A DNA stretch of 64,000 nucleotides from JADJOM01 sp046327715 (GCA_046327715.1 JAXLXY010000001.1:372001-436000); one strand, 5' to 3'; positions 1 through 9,654 are shown, numbered from the stretch's first letter. Program-made: numbers and translations. Notes: generated by a model from the letters alone, not told the origin.

Positions 1-1179
1 AACCCGAACCACACCACGGCCGGCTTCCCCACGGACTGCCAGGCCTGCCACACCTCGACGACGCTGTGGACCGGCGCCGTGTTCAACCACGACGCCACCC
101 AGTTCCCGCTGACCGGCGCCCACCGGGCCACCGCCTGCGCCCAGTGCCATGGCGACGGCGTCTACAACGGGAAGTCCACCGCCTGCGCCAGCTGCCACCA
201 GGCGGATTACAACGGGACCACGAATCCGAAGCACACGCTGCCGTCCTTCCCGACCAACTGCACCGCCTGCCACGGCACCACCTCGTGGCTCGGGGCGTCG
301 TTCAACCACAGCCAGACGGCCTTCCCGCTGACCGGCGCCCACCAGGCCACGCCCTGCGCGGACTGCCACAAGAACGGGATCTACACCGGCACGCCGAGCA
401 CCTGCATCGGCTGCCACCAGGCGGACTACAATACCACCACCAACCCGCCCCACGGCGCGGCCGGGTTCTCGACCACGTGCACCTCGTGCCACAGCACCAA
501 CCAGTGGACCGGGGCGATCTTCAACCACGGGGCCACCCAGTTCCCCCTGACCGGGGCGCACGTGACCGCGACCTGCAGCGCCTGCCACGCCGACGGGGTG
601 TACAACGGCAAGCCGACGACCTGTATCAGCTGCCACCAGACCGACTACAACAGCACCGCCAACCCGCCGCACCAGGCGGCCGGCTTCTCGACCACCTGCA
701 CCCCGTGCCACACCACGACGACCTGGGTGGGCGGCACGTTCAACCACGGCACCACGCAGTTCCCGCTGACCGGCGCGCACACCACCACCGCCTGCAGCGC
801 CTGCCACGCCGACGGGGTCTACAACGGCAAGCCCACCACCTGCGTGAGCTGCCACCAGGCGGACTACAACCAGACCACCAACCCGAACCACACGGCCTCC
901 GGGTTCTCCAACAACTGCGTCTCGTGCCACACCACCACCACGTGGCTCGGCGCGACGTTCGACCATGACGGGCAGTTCTTCCCGATCTACAGCGGCAAGC
1001 ACAAGAACAAGTGGAGCACCTGCAGCGAATGCCACCAGGTGCCGACCGACTACGGCCAGTTTACCTGCCTGACCTGCCACGAGCACAACAAGAGCTCGAT
1101 GGACAGCGAGCACCGGGGCCGGTCGGGTTACGCGTATATCAGCACGGAGTGCCTGCGATGCCATCCCCGCGGTTCCTGA
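1..1179 (+). CDS. Multiheme c-type cytochrome, repeat-built (C-terminal part; 5' end outside window)
   Basis: Reading frame 1 is open from the first base, so the gene starts upstream; the visible part is 392 residues. It contains 16 CXXCH heme-binding motifs. The core is four tandem 73-residue units, each carrying three CXXCH motifs plus three other conserved histidines (in FNH, TGAH and NPxH), followed by a degenerate fifth unit with three hemes that ends the protein (CLRCHPRGS). Three spare histidines per three hemes fit bis-histidine coordination. The family role is electron transfer in the periplasm or at the cell surface; which redox partner it uses is not visible. The stop codon overlaps the start of the outer-membrane barrel gene, suggesting co-translation and a joint function. 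Heme content is certain; the physiological role is inference. Confidence 0.93.
   Translation, partial: NPNHTTAGFPTDCQACHTSTTLWTGAVFNHDATQFPLTGAHRATACAQCHGDGVYNGKSTACASCHQADYNGTTNPKHTLPSFPTNCTACHGTTSWLGASFNHSQTAFPLTGAHQATPCADCHKNGIYTGTPSTCIGCHQADYNTTTNPPHGAAGFSTTCTSCHSTNQWTGAIFNHGATQFPLTGAHVTATCSACHADGVYNGKPTTCISCHQTDYNSTANPPHQAAGFSTTCTPCHTTTTWVGGTFNHGTTQFPLTGAHTTTACSACHADGVYNGKPTTCVSCHQADYNQTTNPNHTASGFSNNCVSCHTTTTWLGATFDHDGQFFPIYSGKHKNKWSTCSECHQVPTDYGQFTCLTCHEHNKSSMDSEHRGRSGYAYISTECLRCHPRGS
82..957 (+). repeat. Four in-phase 219-bp tandem units inside the cytochrome gene
   Basis: The codons for FNH recur at 82, 301, 520, 739 and 958, an exact spacing of 219 bp (73 codons) with no indels. Units 3 and 4 are closest to each other. 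The element after 958 is a diverged cap rather than a full copy. The partial sequence before 82 (NPNH...CQACH) is the end of an earlier unit, so the array extends upstream of the window. Confidence 0.95.
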
Positions 1180-2762
1180 TGGACTCTGCCCGCCGCCTCC
1201 TGGCGACCGGGCTCGTGCTGGGCGCCGTCGGCGGGTTCCGCCCGCTGGCGGCGCAGGACAGCAGCGCCGTCCGCACCACCACGGTCACCTACCTGGCCGG
1301 GACCTCCATTTACGTCGGCGCCGGCCGGGCCGACGGCCTGGTCGAGGGGCAGGAACTCCAGGTGATCCGCCGCGAGGCGGTGGCCGCCACCCTCCGGGTG
1401 GTGTTCCTCTCCTCGCGGCAGGCCTCCTGCACCGTGGTGAGCGGCGCCACCGACATCCTGGTGGGTGAGCTGGTGCGCTACGTGCCGAGCCAGCCGTTGG
1501 CCACCACGCCGACCGCCGTGGTGGCCACCCCACGGCGCCAGGGGGCCCGGCGCCTGAGCGGCCCCGGGATCCACGGCCGGGTCGGCGCGCGCTACTTCGT
1601 GGCCAAGGAAGACTCGACCAACAGCGGCTTCAGCCAGCCCACCGCCGACCTGCGGCTCGACGGGCAGCGCATCGGCGGCAGCCCCATCGGGCTCGCGGTC
1701 GACCTGCGCACCCGGCGCACGACCACCACGCGGTCCGATGGGTCCAGCGCGGTGGATGGCCATACCCGCATGTACCAGGCCGCGCTGCACTGGAATACGC
1801 CCGGGTCCCGCTTCCACACGGTGGTGGGCCGGCAGTACCTGACCGCCGTCACCTCCATCAGCCTGTTCGACGGCGGCCTGATGGAGCTGAACGGCTCACG
1901 GTTCTCGTTTGGGGCCTTCGGCGGCCTGGAACCGGAGCCGGTCGACCTCGGCTTCTCCCGCGACATCCAGGACTTCGGCGCCTATACCCAGTTCCACAGC
2001 CGCCCCGGCAGCCCGAACATCTGGGCCTTGACCACCGGCGCGGTGGGTTCGTACGCCAACGGCAAGGCCAATCGTGAGTTCGGGTTTGCCCAGCTGTCGG
2101 TGAGCACGCGGCCCCTCTCCGTGTACGCGCTGCAGGAGGTCGACTACTACCGCGACTGGAAGGTGGCTGCGGGGGAGAAGTCGATTTCCTGGACCAGCAC
2201 CTACATCAGCACCTCGCTCCGGCCCTACCGGTGGCTGGCGTTCAACGGCTCCTACGACAACCGACGCAACGTCCGGTTGTACCGGGACTTCCTCGACCCG
2301 GCGATCTCCTTCGATGACGCCTATCGCCAGGGCATCGCGGGCGGCATCTCGATCATCGGGCGGCGGGTGCGGGTGGGCGGCGAGGTGCGACGATCCGACG
2401 GCGCGTCGGCCGGCAACGCCACCTCCTACAGCGGCACCTTCGGGATGGACCGGGTGACTCCGCTCCACCTCTCCTTCACGACCCGCGGCACCTGGTACAC
2501 CAACCCGACCCTCGACGGCCAGCTCTATACGCTGCGGGTCGGGGCCGACCCGTGGCAAGCGGTGCACCTGGACCTGAACGGCGGGCTGCGGCGCGAGGAC
2601 AATCCGGCGGCCGGCACCAACATCCGCAAGTTCACCTGGTATGGGCTCGACTTCGACGTGAGCCTCGCCCGGGCCTGGTTCATGTCATTCTCCGCCCAGC
2701 GCGAGAACGGGCCGGACGGGAACACCAACCAGTTCTACGGCGGCATCACCTGGCGCTTCTAG
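1179..2762 (+). CDS. Outer-membrane beta-barrel protein with N-terminal SH3-like domain, partner of the cytochrome
   Basis: A 527-residue product. Start chosen at ATG 1179, which shares a base with the cytochrome stop (TGATG); ATG 1158 is an alternative. The N-terminus is a signal peptide (MDSARRLLATGLVLGAVGG, cleavage near LAAQ-D). Residues about 30-100 look like a small beta-rich SH3/FlgT_C-type domain (YVGAGRADGLVEGQEL). The remainder alternates polar and aromatic residues as in transmembrane beta-strands and ends in a terminal Phe (GGITWRF), the usual sorting signal for outer-membrane barrels. With the upstream cytochrome this resembles a porin-cytochrome conduit; the sequence shows only the adjacency and barrel character, not the function. 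Confidence 0.8.
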   Translation: MDSARRLLATGLVLGAVGGFRPLAAQDSSAVRTTTVTYLAGTSIYVGAGRADGLVEGQELQVIRREAVAATLRVVFLSSRQASCTVVSGATDILVGELVRYVPSQPLATTPTAVVATPRRQGARRLSGPGIHGRVGARYFVAKEDSTNSGFSQPTADLRLDGQRIGGSPIGLAVDLRTRRTTTTRSDGSSAVDGHTRMYQAALHWNTPGSRFHTVVGRQYLTAVTSISLFDGGLMELNGSRFSFGAFGGLEPEPVDLGFSRDIQDFGAYTQFHSRPGSPNIWALTTGAVGSYANGKANREFGFAQLSVSTRPLSVYALQEVDYYRDWKVAAGEKSISWTSTYISTSLRPYRWLAFNGSYDNRRNVRLYRDFLDPAISFDDAYRQGIAGGISIIGRRVRVGGEVRRSDGASAGNATSYSGTFGMDRVTPLHLSFTTRGTWYTNPTLDGQLYTLRVGADPWQAVHLDLNGGLRREDNPAAGTNIRKFTWYGLDFDVSLARAWFMSFSAQRENGPDGNTNQFYGGITWRF

Positions 2763-2787
2763 CGCCGCGGGGGCCCGCCGGAAGCAC

Positions 2788-2822
2788 CACGCGGGGCGGC
2801 CGGTCACCGGCCGCCCCGCGTG
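2788..2822. terminator. Bidirectional terminator hairpin
   Basis: A perfect 16-bp inverted repeat (2788-2803 with 2807-2822, loop TCA) lies between two converging genes and is followed on the + strand by TGTTT. The position and symmetry fit a shared intrinsic terminator, although the T-tract is short. Confidence 0.75.
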
Positions 2823-2844
2823 TGTTTCCCCCAGGGGTTCCCCG

Positions 2845-3765
2845 TCAGCGACCCAGCAGCAGCCCCGCGCCCGTACCGACCGCATACAGGAGGAAGGCCA
2901 GCAGCGCCTGCCCCTGCGCGGGAACGATCCGGGCCGTGTCCTCCGGATTCCGGAGGAGGGTCCGCACCGCGGGCAGCCCCGGCGCCGCGGCCGCGAGCCC
3001 CAGCAGCACGGCAAGCGGCATCCCGCTGGCCGGCAGGAGCAGCACCCAGACGAGGGCCGCGCCCACCACGAGGGCAAAGAGCCGGCTGCCCCGGGGCCGC
3101 CCCAGGCGCACGACCAGGGTCCGCTTGCCGCTCGCCCGGTCCGCGAGGTAATCCGGGAACTCATTGATGACCAGGAAGGCCCCGATCAGGAGTCCGAGCG
3201 GGATGCCGACCACGATGATGCCGATCGGCATCTCTCCCCGCTGCACCAGGTAGGCCCCGGCCGCGATGAGCGGCCCGTAGCAGAGGGCCACGGCGAGTTC
3301 CCCGAGCCCCCGGTACGAGAGCTTCCATGGCGGGGCATGGTAGAAGTACGCGCAGCCCATGCCCGCCACGCCGAGCCACAGCACCTTCGGCTCCCGGAAG
3401 GCCACGATGCAGAGCCCCGCCACCACGGTGAGGGCGTATCCCCCGAGGGCGATGGCCCAGGTCTCGGCGCGGGTGAGCAGGCCATCGACCAGCACGCGCT
3501 TTCCGCCGGAGAAGGGACTGCGGTCCTCGGGACGGATCGCGAGATCGGTCCCGGAGTCGTAGTCGAAGACCTCGCCGGAGGCGTTCTTGGCCACCTCCAG
3601 GGCGAAGATGCCCGCGACGGTGACCGCCAGCCAGCCCCAGTGAAGGGGGCCGCCGGCCGCCGCCGCCGCCGTGCCCAGAAAGAGCGATGCGAATGAGGCC
3701 AGCGAGATCTTGGGGTCGGCGAGGCGCCAGAAGCCGGAGCCGAAGTTGCGCGAGGGATCAGGCAT
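2845..3765 (-). CDS. menA: UbiA-family prenyltransferase, MenA-like (1,4-dihydroxy-2-naphthoate polyprenyltransferase)
   Basis: A 306-residue integral membrane protein with about eight hydrophobic segments. The two Asp-rich prenyl-diphosphate/Mg2+ sites of the UbiA superfamily are present: N61...D68, D70, D74 and N201, D205, D209 (NEFPDYLAD). The segment YRGLGE around residue 151 is typical of MenA rather than UbiA. MenA attaches the isoprenoid tail to DHNA in menaquinone synthesis. The ATG lies 3 bp after the glpK stop, so the two are co-transcribed. Other UbiA-family members (chlorophyll, heme or archaeol enzymes) cannot be excluded, but the motifs favour MenA. Confidence 0.78.
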   Translation of the reverse strand: MPDPSRNFGSGFWRLADPKISLASFASLFLGTAAAAAGGPLHWGWLAVTVAGIFALEVAKNASGEVFDYDSGTDLAIRPEDRSPFSGGKRVLVDGLLTRAETWAIALGGYALTVVAGLCIVAFREPKVLWLGVAGMGCAYFYHAPPWKLSYRGLGELAVALCYGPLIAAGAYLVQRGEMPIGIIVVGIPLGLLIGAFLVINEFPDYLADRASGKRTLVVRLGRPRGSRLFALVVGAALVWVLLLPASGMPLAVLLGLAAAAPGLPAVRTLLRNPEDTARIVPAQGQALLAFLLYAVGTGAGLLLGR

Positions 3766-3768
3766 GGC

Positions 3769-5250
3769 TCAGGCGGGGTGACGGGCCCAGGCAAGGGTGG
3801 CCGCAATGGCGCGGCGCCAGCCGTCCCAGCGGGTGGCGCGGCCGGCCGCGTCGAGCTGGGGTTCGAAGCGGGCGAAGCGCCGGTGCGACAGGAAGTCGTC
3901 CACCGAGCGCCAGACGCCGAGGGCCAGGCCGGCGAGGCCCGCGGCCCCGAGGGCGGTGGTCTCGACGTTGTCCGGGCGCTCGACCGGCACGCCGAGCAGG
4001 TCGGCCTGGCACTGCATCAGCCAGTCGTTGGCCGTGGCGCCGCCATCGACCCGCAGCGCCGCCACGTCGAGGTGGGCATCGGCGGTCATGGCCTGCAGGA
4101 GGTCGGCGCTGGCGAAGGCCATCGCCTCCAGGGCGGCGCGCACCAGGTGGGCCCGCGAGGTGCCCCGGGTAAGGCCCACGATCGTGCCCCGCGCCTCCGC
4201 CTCCCAGTGCGGGGAGCCCAGCCCGACGAAGGCCGGCACGAAATAGACGCCACCGGTATCCGCGACGCTGCGCGCCAGCCCTTCGGTCTCCGCCGCGCGG
4301 GCCACCAGGCCGAGGCCGTCCCGCAGCCACTGCACCGCGGCCCCGGCAATGAAAACGCTGCCCTCGAGCGCATAAGCCGGCTCTCCCCGCGGCCCCGCGG
4401 CCGCGGTAAGCAGCAGGCCGTGTTCGGAGACCGGCATCCGCTGGCCGGTGTAGGTCAGCAGGAAGGCCCCGGTACCGTAGGTGTTCTTGGCGAGCCCCTC
4501 CGCCACGCACCCCTGGCCGAAGAGGGCGGCCTGCTGGTCCCCAGCGAGGCCGGCGACGGGGAGGCTCAGGCCGAGGTGCTCCGGATCGGTCATGCCCACC
4601 ACGCCCGCGGAGGCCACGACCTGCGGCAGCAGCTCGCGCGGCACGCCGAAGAGCGCCAGCAGGTCGGGAGACCAGTCCCGCCCCGCGAGGTCGTACAGCA
4701 TGGTGCGTGAGGCATTGGTGTGGTCCGTCACGTGGACCCGGCCGCCCGTGAGCCGAGCCACCAGCCAGGCATCGATGGTGCCGGCCGCGAGTTCCCCGCG
4801 CCCTGCGCGGCGCCGCAGCGCCGGGTCCCGCAGCAGGTGCTCCAGCTTGGTCGCGGAGAAGTAGGGGTCGAGGACCAGGCCCGTGCGCTGGCGCAGGCGG
4901 GCCTCGTGCCCGAGGGACCGGAGTTCCCGGCAGCGCTCGGCGGTGCGGCGGTCCTGCCAGACGATGGCCGGCGCCACCGGGTGGAGCGTGGCGCGGTCCC
5001 AGAGGACGATCGTCTCGCGCTGGTTGGTGATCCCGAGACCCACGGGCCGCTCCCCCGCCGCGGCGATCGCTTCCCGCGCCGCCTCGAGGGTGATCCGGAA
5101 GATCTCCTCGGGATCATGCTCCACCCAGCCCGGCTCGGGGAAGTACTGGGTGACCTCCCGGTAGCCGCGACCGAGGACCTGGCCGTCGTGGTGGATCACC
5201 AGGGCGGTGGAGCCGGTGGTGCCCTGGTCGAGGGCGAGGATCGCGGGCAT
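3769..5250 (-). CDS. glpK: Glycerol kinase
   Basis: A 493-residue FGGY-family kinase of normal GlpK length. It opens with the ATP-binding signature LALDQGTTGSTALV, has the glycerol-site stretch GWVEHDPEEI, and carries the GlpK-specific segments AGDQQAALFGQGC and KNTYGTGAFLL. It phosphorylates glycerol to sn-glycerol 3-phosphate in the cytoplasm. It sits 12 bp after mtnA and just before menA; no glpF or glpD is adjacent, so uptake and oxidation genes must be elsewhere. Confidence 0.96.
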   Translation of the reverse strand: MPAILALDQGTTGSTALVIHHDGQVLGRGYREVTQYFPEPGWVEHDPEEIFRITLEAAREAIAAAGERPVGLGITNQRETIVLWDRATLHPVAPAIVWQDRRTAERCRELRSLGHEARLRQRTGLVLDPYFSATKLEHLLRDPALRRRAGRGELAAGTIDAWLVARLTGGRVHVTDHTNASRTMLYDLAGRDWSPDLLALFGVPRELLPQVVASAGVVGMTDPEHLGLSLPVAGLAGDQQAALFGQGCVAEGLAKNTYGTGAFLLTYTGQRMPVSEHGLLLTAAAGPRGEPAYALEGSVFIAGAAVQWLRDGLGLVARAAETEGLARSVADTGGVYFVPAFVGLGSPHWEAEARGTIVGLTRGTSRAHLVRAALEAMAFASADLLQAMTADAHLDVAALRVDGGATANDWLMQCQADLLGVPVERPDNVETTALGAAGLAGLALGVWRSVDDFLSHRRFARFEPQLDAAGRATRWDGWRRAIAATLAWARHPA

Positions 5251-5262
5251 CGGATGGCGGAC

Positions 5263-6285
<1,023 letters not shown>

Positions 6286-6324
6286 GCCGGGAAGTTACCG
6301 CGCGGCGGCACCCGGGTCGAGCCG

Positions 6325-7212
6325 TCAGCCGCCAGCGGCCGTCATCACCCGACGCAGGGCCGGAGCCGCCCCCATGGCGCGAAACCGGGACACAGCCAGG
6401 GCGCGGAACCGCCGGGCCTGCCGGGCGTGGTGCAGCGCCTGGCAACAGCGCGAGGCAAGCTCCGCGGCCTCCGCCGCCACCTGCGTGCACCCGAGCCGAT
6501 GCGCCGTGCGCCAGGCCTCGCGCGCGGCGGCGAGACCGGCGCCCGGGTACCCGGACCTCAATTCGAGCTCGCCCAGGAGGCGGGCCACCTCTGCCGCGCC
6601 GATCCGGTCCCCGGTGTGGGCCGCGAGGCGCCCGGCGCGGCCCAGTTCCTCGCGGGCCTCCGGCAGGCGTCCCAGGCCCAGGGCCACCGCCGCCAGGCCC
6701 GCCCGGACCTGCCCCTCGAGTTCGGCGTCCGAGGCCGCAACCGCCGCGGTCAGTGCCCGTTCGCCCCAGCTGGACGCCTCCCGCCAGCGCCCCGCCTCCC
6801 GCGCCAGCACCCCGAGGTTGTGGCACGTCCGGGCCACCCCGACCGGATCATCGAGGCCCTGGAAGACGGTGAGCGCATTGGCGTAGAGGCTGGCGGCCAG
6901 CGACTCCTTGCCTCGGAGGTGCACCACGGAGGCGAGGTTGGTGGCTGCCCGGGCCAGGAGCCGCGCCTCCCCACGGGCACGGGCCCAGGCCATGGCCATC
7001 TCGAACTGACGCTCGGCCTCGTCGAGCGCGCCGAGTTCGAAGGCGATCCCGCCAAGGAGGTTGGTCAGGCGGCCGGCGAGGAACGAATCGGGCGGGGCCT
7101 CGACCAGTGCCGCCCGGGCGAGCGCCCGCGCCTCGGAGTGGCGGCCCTGCCGCGCCAGCGATTCCGCCCGGTCGGCGCCGGCCTCGGCCTCGAGCGCCGT
7201 GGGCTCGGTCAC
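6325..7212 (-). CDS. TPR-repeat protein
   Basis: A 295-residue product made almost entirely of helical tetratricopeptide-like repeats (for example residues 65-100, FELGALDEAERQFEMAMAWA), with no signal peptide. Start set at GTG 7212, which overlaps the HD-GYP stop by four bases (GTGA); a longer ATG start at 7278 would run deep into that gene. It is related in style to the TPR half of its upstream neighbour, suggesting a split or duplicated regulatory pair. The partner and function are unknown. Confidence 0.8.
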   Translation of the reverse strand: MTEPTALEAEAGADRAESLARQGRHSEARALARAALVEAPPDSFLAGRLTNLLGGIAFELGALDEAERQFEMAMAWARARGEARLLARAATNLASVVHLRGKESLAASLYANALTVFQGLDDPVGVARTCHNLGVLAREAGRWREASSWGERALTAAVAASDAELEGQVRAGLAAVALGLGRLPEAREELGRAGRLAAHTGDRIGAAEVARLLGELELRSGYPGAGLAAAREAWRTAHRLGCTQVAAEAAELASRCCQALHHARQARRFRALAVSRFRAMGAAPALRRVMTAAGG

Positions 7213-8825
7213 GCCGCCCTCACGGCCGATGCGCCGAGCGTGCCGAGGAATGCCGCATAGACGTCCGGGCGCCACCACTCGGGATGCTCCACGACGCAGG
7301 CCACCGCCTGCTCCCGGCTCATGGCACCGCGGTAGCTCCGGGTTGTGGTGAGCGCGTCGAACACGTCCACGATCCCGATGATCTGGGCCGAGAGGGGAAT
7401 CCGGTCGCCGGCGAGCCCATCGGGGTAGCCGCTGCCGTCGTACTTCTCGTGGTGCCAGCGGATGATCGGCTTGAGGTCCCAGGGGAACTCGACCTCCGCG
7501 AGCAGTTCCACGCCCCAGGCAGGATGCCGCTTGATCACCCCGAACTCCTCCGCGGTGAGGCGGCCCGGCTTGTTGAGGATCTCGTGGGGGACCTTCACCT
7601 TGCCCAGGTCGTGCAGGTAGGCGCCGAGGCGGATGGTGGTCAGCTCAGTGTCGCCGAGCCCCAGCGCCACCGCCACCTGCTCCGCGTATGCGGCCACGCG
7701 CTCGCAGTGCCCGTGGGTGTAGCTGTCCGCGGATTCGATCGACTGACCCCAGTCTCGGACCACGGCGAGGAAGGTACCCTCGAGATCGCTGACCTTGGCG
7801 CTCACGTCCACAAGGTCGAGCCGGGCGTCCAGCTGGTGAAAGAGTCGGTGCGCGGCGTTGAGCCGGGTCAGGGCCTCCTGGTTGCGTCCGAGGCTGCGGT
7901 AGAGCCGACCCAGCTCCCGGCAGGATTCCGCCTGCCCCAGGACGGAGCCGGTCTCGGCGGCAAGCTCCACCGCGGCCCGGAGCCGGGCCTCGGCGAGGAC
8001 CGGACGGCCGGTCTCGCGGTAGACCACGCCCAGCACCCGGTACGCATCCGCCTTGTCCATCCGCGACCCCAACCGGTCGAAGGTCGCCAGCGCCGCCTCG
8101 GCGGAATCGCGGGCCGCGGTGAAGTCCTGGCGGGCAAGGTGCACCTCCGCCCGGTTGAGCCGGCAGAGCCCGCCCAGGTGGACGTCCCCGATTTCCGCCG
8201 CGAGCCGGCTGCTCTCGGCGTAGTGCCGCTCGGCGGCCGGCCATTCCTGCCGATCCGCCGCGATCATCCCGAGGTTGTGGTGCGCGATGGCGCAGCCCTT
8301 GAGGTCGCCGGCCTGCCGGCAGGCATCGAGGGAGCGCCCGTAGTGGGCCAGCGCGGCGGCGTGGTCGCCCTGGATGGTGGCCAGGATGCCGAGGTTCTGC
8401 TCGATGCGGCTGCGCAGCGCCGGCCGCTCGCCCCCGAGGGCCAGCGCCGCCGCGAAGTGCGCCCGTGCCCGGGGCATGGCCCCGCACTCGAACTCCATGC
8501 CCCCGAGCGCGTTGAGCGCCTCGGCGGCAAGACCCGGCTCGCCGCAGGCCAGCGCCACATCGTGACTCTCCAGGCAGAGCGCCCGGGCGCGGGTGGGTTC
8601 GTTCCGGTGATGGCGGATGACCCCCTCACGCCGCAGGGCCTCGGCGCGCAGGGCGGGCTCCCCGGTGCCGGCCGCCAGGCATGCGGCGTCGGCATAGGCG
8701 GCGAGCGCCTCGTCGAGTGCCCCGGCGCGCTCGTGCGCCCGACCGGCGGCGAGGCGCTCCTCCGCGCCAGCCCCGGTGACCGCGGTGACGAGCACGCCGT
8801 GGAGGGCCCGCCGATGCCCCGCCAT
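7209..8825 (-). CDS. TPR protein with C-terminal HD-GYP domain (putative cyclic-di-GMP phosphodiesterase)
   Basis: A 538-residue product. Residues about 20-330 are TPR repeats; 345-530 form an HD-GYP domain with the metal site HDLGKVKVP and the signature HHEKYDGSGYPDGLAG intact. HD-GYP domains hydrolyse cyclic dinucleotides, usually c-di-GMP. The usual receiver or PAS sensor is replaced by the TPR array, so control is probably through protein binding. It starts 4 bp after the lipoprotein gene and overlaps the next TPR gene by GTGA, implying one transcript. Confidence 0.9.
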   Translation of the reverse strand: MAGHRRALHGVLVTAVTGAGAEERLAAGRAHERAGALDEALAAYADAACLAAGTGEPALRAEALRREGVIRHHRNEPTRARALCLESHDVALACGEPGLAAEALNALGGMEFECGAMPRARAHFAAALALGGERPALRSRIEQNLGILATIQGDHAAALAHYGRSLDACRQAGDLKGCAIAHHNLGMIAADRQEWPAAERHYAESSRLAAEIGDVHLGGLCRLNRAEVHLARQDFTAARDSAEAALATFDRLGSRMDKADAYRVLGVVYRETGRPVLAEARLRAAVELAAETGSVLGQAESCRELGRLYRSLGRNQEALTRLNAAHRLFHQLDARLDLVDVSAKVSDLEGTFLAVVRDWGQSIESADSYTHGHCERVAAYAEQVAVALGLGDTELTTIRLGAYLHDLGKVKVPHEILNKPGRLTAEEFGVIKRHPAWGVELLAEVEFPWDLKPIIRWHHEKYDGSGYPDGLAGDRIPLSAQIIGIVDVFDALTTTRSYRGAMSREQAVACVVEHPEWWRPDVYAAFLGTLGASAVRAA

Positions 8826-8829
8826 GTCC

Positions 8830-9378
8830 CTACCAGGCCACCGCGTAGCGGGAGAAGTGCCAGACGTCGCCCGTCACGCGCATCCGGAGCAGGTCGTCGC
8901 GCGAGAGCAGGTACGTCAGGATGTTGAGCTGATCATCGGTATAGGCCACCCGCTTGAGGATCTGCAGCCGTCCGAGGGGGCAGGTCGAATAGTCCAGGGT
9001 GAGCTGCACCGCGCGCTGAAAGTGGAGGCCCTCGGGCTCGAACCGGACCGAGCTGACGACCCCGGTCGGGGCCTCACCGGAAATGCGCACCGGCGCGGCC
9101 AGGGCGCCGGCCGGCACCACCAGCAGGTGACGGCCGATGCGCAACTGGCCGCCGGCCGGCCCGATCACGGCCGATGCGGCAGCATATGGCTGCGGGTAGC
9201 AGGCCAGCAGCCCGTTGAGGAGTGGCCGGAGCAACCTGGACTCCGCCGGGGCCGCCTCCGCGACCGCGGCGGGTGGTGCGGGCGCGGTCGGATCCTCACC
9301 CGCGGTACAGCTGAGGGTCAGGGTGCCCAGCAGCGCCAGCACGGCAGGCATCAGGGCGAATCGGCGAGGGCGCAGCAT
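8830..9378 (-). CDS. Putative lipoprotein with ZU5-like beta domain
   Basis: Start chosen at ATG 9378 because GGAGGAG lies just upstream (9381-9388); an upstream extension to 9489 lacks this. The 182-residue product has a hydrophobic N-terminus ending in LTLSC, an imperfect lipobox, then a Pro/Ala linker. The segment GPAGGQLRIGRHLLVVPAGA followed by VRFEPEGLHF resembles the ZU5-like beta domain common in cell-envelope proteins of this kind of bacterium. It is the first gene of the minus-strand run down to menA. Envelope location is inferred. Confidence 0.75.
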   Translation of the reverse strand: MLRPRRFALMPAVLALLGTLTLSCTAGEDPTAPAPPAAVAEAAPAESRLLRPLLNGLLACYPQPYAAASAVIGPAGGQLRIGRHLLVVPAGALAAPVRISGEAPTGVVSSVRFEPEGLHFQRAVQLTLDYSTCPLGRLQILKRVAYTDDQLNILTYLLSRDDLLRMRVTGDVWHFSRYAVAW

Positions 9379-9504
9379 GAACTCCTCCGGGCAGTCATGT
9401 TTCGGCGGGTCAGGAGCACCGGACTGGTGCCGCTCCGCAGGAGCACGGAGTGGCAATGGCAGTGCCAATTCCGATCTCTGCGCGTCCATTTTCGTGACAA
9501 TGCG

Positions 9505-9580
9505 AGGCGGATAGTCGAGTCTATCTCATTATTTAAAAACGATTTATATAGTCATGGCGCTATCATAAATTGTTGACATT
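9505..9580. promoter_or_regulatory. AT-rich divergent promoter zone
   Basis: The run ATTATTTAAAAACGATTT and the TATATA block nearby contrast sharply with the surroundings and sit between the outward-facing lipoprotein and enoyl-CoA hydratase genes. TATATA reads as a possible -10 on either strand. A TTGACA at 9573-9578 has no acceptable -10 at 16-18 bp on the + strand, so exact promoter boxes are not assigned. Confidence 0.4.
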
Positions 9581-9634
9581 CACGACGGTGCCGGAGGCGC
9601 GAATGACGACACAATGGATCGGAATTGATTCCCG

Positions 9635-9654
9635 CTGGGTCCGGTGGGACCCAG
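9635..9654. other. Perfect 8-bp hairpin in the leader of the enoyl-CoA hydratase gene
   Basis: CTGGGTCC pairs with GGACCCAG across a GGTG loop. It is about 110 bp upstream of the start codon and has no T-tract on the + strand. It could be a leader structure or a terminator guarding the divergent region; its role is unknown. Confidence 0.4.

Noticed and set aside
66..968. 300-residue frame overlapping the cytochrome gene in another frame
   Set aside because: It is a shadow frame of the repeats: Arg/His/Pro-rich, with no protein features, while the other frame has 16 heme motifs.
9573..9578. TTGACA as a -35 element for the enoyl-CoA hydratase gene
   Set aside because: The sequence 16-18 bp downstream is GC-rich and has no -10-like hexamer on the + strand.
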